In this document: one piece after another, positions 58,701 to 64,000 of the stretch
How the letters are laid out: each line of letters starts with the position of its first letter
How positions within the stretch are numbered: position 1 is the stretch's first letter
Program-made: the position numbers and the translations under genes
The notes under the pieces: model-generated
Seen by the model: only the letters and a program-made list of their open reading frames with translations
Databases searched by the model: none
Told to the model about the DNA's origin: nothing
Assembly: GCA_020137815.1 (NCBI GenBank)
Contig: CM035359.1
Span: 1,528,506-1,592,505, forward strand
From: Hormiphora californensis
Lineage: Eukaryota; Ctenophora; Tentaculata; Cydippida; Pleurobrachiidae
DNA: 64,000 nucleotides
Direction of reading: 5' to 3'

Positions 58701-61700
58701 ATCATGGAGTTGAGGGGAATGGCCAGGTAGATTCCACTTTTAAAAACAGAAGTCCACCATGAATATTTATCTAGAGTATGAGTCTGTCTCTGTACTTTGT
58801 GCAAAATTTTGATAGTGATAAAATATCCGTTGAATATAAGGATTGTAACAGCTAAAATGACGATCGTAATGATTGCTTGAGTCCGGACGCTTCCTCTTTT
58901 AAACTTTAGCATCCATACTAGACAACTTCCGTGCCGGTGCATTGATTGATGCTAAAAGCTAATCACAGTTAACATGGTACTGACGAACAGTACTGCTACC
59001 TGGAAAGGAAACATGCAATTCTGATCCAGTATTCTGTCTCAAGGTAGTATGGTAGGGATCACGTCGTGTGGATTGGGTGAAAACATGTAAGTGTCCCAGT
59101 TAACAATGAATCCCCGAAGTCTCTCGTGTTGTCATGACGACCGTGTAGATTCAGCAAAGACCGCAATTGCCATTCTGTTTATCTGGTAAAAGGGCATCCA
59201 AACGCCAATAGTTCGACTAACTGACATAATGATAGTGGCTACCCCACTCAGTTCGGCGGCGATCCTTTCAATGGCAAGAGTTACAATAAAGCAGATTACC
59301 CCTGCGGTATACAGCGTATTTGGATCTTTTGCTTGTTTCCATAGATGTCCGTAGTTCGAAGTTCGTAGCGGATCACGATTTTGAGGAAGGCTGTCAAGCA
59401 CACAATGATGTCAACCGAGTTGAGAGAATAAAAACAGGCGATTGCCAAACGATTTCGTTGTCCTGTGGTGCAGACAAAAAATAGTAAACGATAAAACCAA
59501 ACTATTATTTACAATCGTGCCAAAAGTTACTAGTTAGGTAAGATTACATAGTACATACATACACAACATAAAACACATACAATAAATAATCACCTACCTT
59601 TCTTGTTTGATAAAGTAGATTAACGTCAGTGTGTTGGTAATAATTCCAAAGAATGCAATGCCACCACTGCATACGTCCCATCTAAACTATTGTTTGTGTG
59701 TCAATAGATTTGTTCAGGTGGACAACTCTAAAGAGAACAGGATTGAGTGTGATCACAAACAAAGGATGAAATTGAAACACGTTACAAAACTATGGAGAGC
59801 TCCCCAAGAACTACGAATTTCACTCATTTTATCGTTCAGCATGACAGGGACAATTTAGTCATAAAACCTTTCAGACATCTGACTCAAACGTGTAGATACT
59901 TGGTAACGAAAATACCCATTCTAACTAAGGCATCGCGGTAGTAAGGCACGTTTACACGCCGAGATCCGAAACCCGCAAACACACAAAAGAAGATCTAAGC
60001 CTCAGCCCCACAGAAACACGGAATCGACCACCTTTGACTAAAGACAGCAAGCAATTATACTCGACATATATAATATATATACCGAAGGCTTTATTCTCAG
60101 GATTATATTTCGAGTGATATAATGCTTGCGGCCTCGTACAATTATAACAGACTATTACTGTAACAATTATCATGGAATACCAATTAATCATACCAATTAA
60201 ATAATTGGTAATTTAATGATTATCCTCAAGATTATTCAGGCCGTCATTTGTCTCCTTTGGCGGTGAAGAGAGAGATAATTATATGAACAATAGAGCTCTA
60301 AGAATTCTTTATTTCAAGAAGAGAAAGAACATAATATCCAGTTCAATATAATGAAATTTGAACTTGCTAATATATATTATGATCAAATGCTGCCTAGCTT
60401 TGTATTGTAGAAAACTCAAACAAGAAGAACAACACAGAAATCAGGGATTGTATCGAAAGAGCTATTACGAAAAAGCAAGCATCAGTGATGTGGTTTATAT
60501 GTGCTATGATGCTGTATCAGATAAACAACAAACTGTTTGTGTTTCCTAGAAGCCTCATAGTTGTTTTGTACAAAACTTGGCAGCCTCATGGGATCTTGGC
60601 CACTTCAGACGGAGGGGACCAGACAAATAATGTCTACTTCCATGGCCGGCCGCTACAAGAATGATAATTAGTACACCTGAGGTGGTGAGCCACCTCATGA
60701 AGACGTGGTGGCCTTTATATAGTACGGTGGTCATACTTCCTTGCCTAAATAATGGGTTGGTCAGTGGTCACACGATAAAGTACACAAAGTGTCAATAAAA
60801 CGAAGAATCTGATCTCTAATTCGATTTGGCATTATTTTGTGGTAGGAAATTTCCCCTTTCTCTGTAGGAAATTTCGCAGATCGCACCCAATTTGTGGTCA
60901 GAACTCAGATTGGTAACAGACCGTTTAGCTAGACTAATTTCGCAGGTTTTGATCTTATCCAGCAGGAACCGACCGAATCAGGAAATACTGGTCCCTGATA
61001 GGCTGATAACCAGTCACGTGACCTAAATAAAGAGTTCTGATTGGTTGTTTACTTGTTTCGGTCGATTCCTGTTATCCAGACTCCAGCTGAGTAAACACCC
61101 CGTCAAACACGAGTATAGACTATAGATCTATTTAATACTCGAGTATCAAAAGAATTGCACAATTACACAAATTGGTAGTAAATTCTGAGCGCCATGTCTC
61201 ATGGTTTGTGAACCTCGATTGCACCGCCCCCGGATTGGCGGAATGGGTTCTACGATTGTAACGGTCTATTGAGAGTTGAGATTAATGGTCTTACTTTGTA
61301 GTGACAGTAACAGCCTACTCAGACGTCTCATTTCACATAGCGGCGGGACAAAAAGAAAAGACTGACACACTATAATAGTCTATCGGGCAGGTCAATTTTC
61401 ATCCTCCTGTGCAGTAGTACGTCTACGTACTATCGGGCAGATGTACTGCACAGGTGGATGAAAATTGGGTCACATTATTTCACACAGACACCATTACTTC
61501 ATTCATCATCTAACTTTTCACCTGTACCACGTATCATGTCTACCACACTCTTCAATAAACAGAAAGCTGAGAGGTATCGACATTATTCCCCCCAGCCCCC
61601 CCCCCCTCAATTAACTTTACTATGACTCGCTAAAAATGAAGCATTCATAATCCTGGGCTTTTAGTCAGTAGGCACCTGAGTCCTATATACCGACTGACTA

Positions 61701-62079
61701 AAAGTTAAAAGAAGCCACTTAATTTGTCTCATTATAATATATTTTTCCAGGTTGGTTGGAACATCTTTGATTTCATCATTGTGGCCTCCTCTCTCATTGG
61801 ACCTAGCTTTACCTTTGTCAGCAACAGCCGAGTTCTCAGAATTCTCCGTGTCTTGAGGGCATTCCGGAGTCTGAGAAGGTAAGAAACTCTTGGAGGTAGA
61901 TATCACCCTGCAATTTGCATTATATTTGAAAAATGGGCAAGTTTAGACGATAGATCACGATCTCTGTACTCTTGGTTGCCTGGCTAGACTGTGTTTCGGG
62001 CGCCCCTCCCCCGAATCTTCCTTTACAAATGTAAAGGGAGGGTTAGAACATTTCTGGGCCATAAGCCACGGTCACACAA

Positions 62080-62164
<85 letters not shown>

Positions 62165-63953
62165 GTCTGTCTGTCCCCGTGAAGAGAGGGTCGATCTAGG
62201 CAATCTATCTGACGGTAATCAGTAATCACCTATTTTCAGTATCAGCGCACTAAAACCACTGCAGCTGGTCGTTCAGACAATTATCCAATCTCTACCAGGT
62301 AAGAAATTATAGGTTTCCGAAAATGAGCTTGTGTACCTCTAAACTCCATAGGAGGTGAAATTCATTTATCATTTTATCAATCTGCGCCTGTGACAAACAT
62401 AATGATAAACCCCCTCCCAGATACATCCTTCCCCTGCACAATCAGGGTTAAAACATAACAATTTACCCCCTCCCTTTTTCATCAGATATGGCGAACATTC
62501 TGCTACTTTTGATCATGTTTATGTTCGTGTTTGCTGTTATTGGTGTCAGCTTTTTCTCAACGGACAGCCCCGAATACTTTGGAACACTCGACACAGGTAT
62601 CAATGTTGTTCGATTAATTGGGCCAATCAATGATTGATAAGTTATTGATCAGTTATTGTCATTTGTCCCATTCAATCATTTGTCCCATTCAATAATTTCT
62701 GTCACATGTTTTCCCGACATATACGTAGGGCGCGAGTATGTTTTTGTACGCGCACTCGCTATTGAAAGTAGTGCGCGCACTAGAGATTCAGGGAGGGTAA
62801 AACGCGGGAAACGGCCTCCAATTTACTGCACCCGAACCCATATCTCCATCAAAATAACGATGGGTTTTATCATACACCCTTGATCCCTGTAAGTTAATTA
62901 ACCAACAAAATCCCATATTTGTTGATTTAAAACCTCTCCATTTCAGCCATGTTTTCACTGTTCATCTGTATAACACTGGATGGGTGGATTGAGGTGTTCA
63001 ACTCGTTACGGGACTCCAACTTTGCCCTCGCTGCCACATACTTCGTCATCTTCATCCTCATTGGAGCATTCATCCTGATCAACCTTGTTGTGGCTGTTGT
63101 GGTTACTAATCTGGTGAGTTTCATGTTCTCTTTCGAATAGAGTCGTGTCTCCGTCTCTATAGATAGATCTATCTCTCTCGCTCTTCCCTCGCGACCTGGA
63201 TATTCCCGCACTTTCGATTCACTGTATCCACCTGCACCAGCTATATTTACCTGTTTAGAAAACATGATTGATGATTTGCTTGTTACACCGCGAGATGAGG
63301 CTGAGCAACCCTTTAGCAAGGCAAATGACAACGATTTTCATGTTAACTGGTGTTTTCTTTGTCCCTCACTTCACGCTAAATGATCATTCATGAAATATTG
63401 ATGTGCTTGTTTTATGGCCAAAAGAGATGGTCGGGACTGAACGAGACTGTAACTATTGATACCCCATCAGGAGAGTGCAATAGCCGAACAGGACGAATTG
63501 GACTTGCAGCAGATGCAGGAGGAAAAGGGAGCTCAGGGTGAGCTAAAAACATGTGCTGGGGGAGAAAAACATGTGTTGTGGGAAGCAACATTTTTCACCA
63601 ATTTATTATGGTTTTTTCTAATTATCGGATTGTGATAGGTAAACTGGATGGAGTCGGGGAGTCCAGTTTACCAACCACAATCCTATCCGATGGACTAACC
63701 TAATCCGATGGACTAACCTAATCCGATGGACTAACCTAATCCGATGGACTAAAGGGTCCCTAAAAGGGTCCCTTAAAGGGTCCCTTAACCGGTCGAGCTT
63801 CTTCTCACCTGCCAACTAAAAATGTGTGCCATTATTTCAGATGAAAGTGAGCTTCTGAGGACGTATGATCTTCGTGCACCGCTGACTAAAAAGTTTTGGA
63901 AACATCAAAAACCGATTGAAGTACCCAATCTACCTGCACTCAACCCTCACAAG
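52792..63953 (+). CDS. CATSPER: CatSper-family voltage-gated cation channel subunit (3' end outside)
   Basis: Thirteen exons with matching phases: 52792-52891, 53000-53094, 53214-53322, 53527-53680, 53815-53876, 54121-54212, 54381-54488, 61751-61878, 62240-62298, 62486-62596, 62947-63113, 63472-63537, 63841-63953. A disordered N-terminus precedes one six-helix repeat: S1 FRTFILITIVINSVFIAL, S2 QLILTIFICEILLKWYGG, S3 NIFDFIIVASSLIG, S4 RVLRILRVLRAFRSLR (arginine every third residue), S4-S5 linker ALKPLQLVVQTIIQSLPDM, pore CITLDGW, S6 IGAFILINLVVAVVVTNLE. A single repeat with a T-x-D-x-W pore is diagnostic for CatSper, the pH-sensitive Ca2+ channel of the sperm flagellum. The pore and S6 look most like CatSper3/4, while S4 is unusually charged. 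The subtype is not settled. The first ATG is at 52792 after a CTGCAG acceptor, so a 5' UTR exon exists. Confidence 0.88.
53885..53993. mobile_element. hAT MITE copy 6, at a 5' splice site
   Basis: 109 bp, CAGGAACCGACCG ends, duplication GTAGGTGC (53877-53884) / GTAGGTGT (53994-54001). The left duplication is exactly the donor of CatSper exon 53815-53876. Confidence 0.92.
54678..56815. mobile_element. pogo-like element, 2.1 kb, diverged
   Basis: Left end CAGTCGGACCCCGATTTACC, right end GGTAAATCGGGTTCCAACTG, with matching subterminal GAAATTTTTAG repeats. No intact transposase is seen. Inside are a hairpin MITE (55725-55808) and AT-rich sequence. Confidence 0.6.
55725..55808. mobile_element. 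CCCGGGTGAATGCC hairpin MITE
   Basis: TTTCCCTGCCCGGGTGAATG-CCGAAGG-CATTCACCCGG followed by ATGCCTTTTTA ... AAAAGGCATAGCAGGGTTAGAA. The last part also occurs at 25888-25927. Confidence 0.7.
57000..57130. repeat. Short direct repeats
   Basis: GTTCATTGCCACTTGACTAG and TTGAAACCCTAGTT recur two to three times in tandem. Confidence 0.8.
57685..58547. mobile_element. pogo/Tigger-like non-autonomous element (copy 2)
   Basis: 863 bp, TA-flanked, reverse complement of the element at 26157-27018 with very few differences. Same ends CAGTCGGACCCCGATTTAAC. Confidence 0.85.
58628..59683 (-). pseudogene. Antisense 7TM receptor inside a CatSper intron, frame-damaged
   Basis: Minus-strand exons: 59683-59597 (TM1: GGIAFFGIITNTLTLIYFIK, GTAGGTG donor); 59461-about 59148 after TCTGCACCACAG (RNRLAIACFYSLNSVDIIVC, TM2; then TM3 GVATIIMSVSRTIGVWMPFY with SRT in place of DRY); and about 59000-58628 (VAVLFVSTMLTVISF, then after a stop/shift TM6 IITIVILAVTILIFNGYFIT and TM7 AIPLNSMINPCIYFF). 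NPCIYF matches the class A NPxxY motif. Two breaks (near 59335 and 58955) stop a single frame. TM4 is not seen. It could be a decayed gene or a real one with assembly indels. The ligand is unknown. Confidence 0.6.
60963..61071. mobile_element. hAT MITE copy 7
   Basis: 109 bp, CAGGAACCGACCGAATCAGG start, perfect 8-bp duplication TTATCCAG (60955-60962, 61072-61079), in the long CatSper intron. Confidence 0.92.
61380..61475. repeat. Short palindrome
   Basis: CAATTTTCATCCTCCTGTGC ... GCACAGGTGGATGAAAATTG, with CTATCGGGCAG repeated. A small inverted repeat in the intron. Confidence 0.7.
62081..62175. repeat. (TGTC)n microsatellite
   Basis: About 24 tetranucleotide units in a CatSper intron. The flank GCCACGGTCACACAATC matches that of the tract at 31781. 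Confidence 0.95.
63660..63790. repeat. 19-bp tandem repeat plus GGGTCCCT tandem
   Basis: CCGATGGACTAACCTAATC about four times, then AAAGGGTCCCT about three times, within the CatSper intron 63538-63840. Confidence 0.9.
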
Positions 63954-64000
63954 GTGAGGTGATGTTGCTTTTTAACGGCCATGGTAGAATTTTCCAATCA

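Larger units (their letters stand above)
54489..61750 (+). other. Long CatSper intron with nested elements
   Basis: A 7262-bp intron between the S2 and S3-S4 exons, whereas all other introns of this gene are about 100-650 bp. It holds a pogo-like element (54678-56815), a pogo-like copy (57685-58547), an antisense 7TM gene (58628-59683) and a hAT MITE (60963-61071). Between 59690 and 60950 only AT-rich sequence and short open frames without recognised domains are seen. Confidence 0.8.

Noticed and set aside
60358-60549. Small plus-strand frame in the CatSper intron
   Set aside because: No domain, no signal peptide, and no splice context that would make it an exon of the channel.

Overview
The window is a stretch of animal (metazoan) nuclear DNA. 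Genes are split by short GT-AG introns and belong to animal families: C2H2 zinc fingers, LDLa-bearing and plain 7TM receptors, a CatSper sperm channel subunit, a sushi-domain protein, and a PH-domain docking adaptor with SH2-binding tyrosines. Small introns, very many small inverted-repeat transposons (MITEs) and the gene repertoire suggest an early-branching marine invertebrate, most likely a sponge. That lineage call is inference. A 100-N scaffold gap (13901-14000) and clustered frame-breaking indels point to an imperfectly polished long-read assembly.

Layout. 1-2300 (-): C2H2 zinc-finger gene running off the left edge, with three apparent frameshifts. 2624-5650 (-): a CR1/L2-like non-LTR retrotransposon whose 5' side abuts a 2.25-kb TTAA-flanked palindromic element (5662-7915). 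8240-9830: small MITEs and two broken LINE tails. 10630-10750: a tRNA-like sequence with a back-to-back inverted copy of its own 5' half. 10821-44340 (+): a GAB-like docking-protein gene. Its PH-domain exons are at 10821, 12859 and 13491 and its tyrosine-rich exons at 34093-44340. The link between the two parts is inferred, because a gap, a 12-kb inverted duplication (14001-26104, probably raw-read gap fill) and an opposite-strand sushi/beta-sandwich gene (27353-29689) lie between them. 46560-51463 (-): an LDLa-repeat 7TM receptor whose ectodomain exon is split by a 975-bp foldback element. 52792-63953 (+): a CatSper-family channel gene running off the right edge. One 7.3-kb intron of it carries an antisense, frame-damaged 7TM receptor gene (58628-59683).

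The main theme of interest is splice-site duplication. In the GAB-like gene a 3' splice site has become an 85-copy, indel-free 20-bp minisatellite. Other donors and acceptors of the gene are duplicated 44-91 bp away. A hAT-type MITE with perfect 8-bp target duplications has inserted exactly at a 5' splice site, so that the target duplication is the donor. The same MITE family did this again in the CatSper gene. The GAB-like gene also has a coding 18-bp minisatellite built of overlapping E-box and CRE palindromes.

Mobile DNA families seen: hAT MITE (8 copies, TIR CAGGAACCGACCGA, 8-bp TSD); pogo/Tigger-like TA elements (TIR CAGTCGGACCCCGAT); TTAA piggyBac-like elements (TIR CCCTTTGA); TAAAGTCGGATTTTT MITEs; GGCGCCGTTACGATCTG MITE; CCCGGGTGAATGCC hairpin MITEs; and foldback elements.
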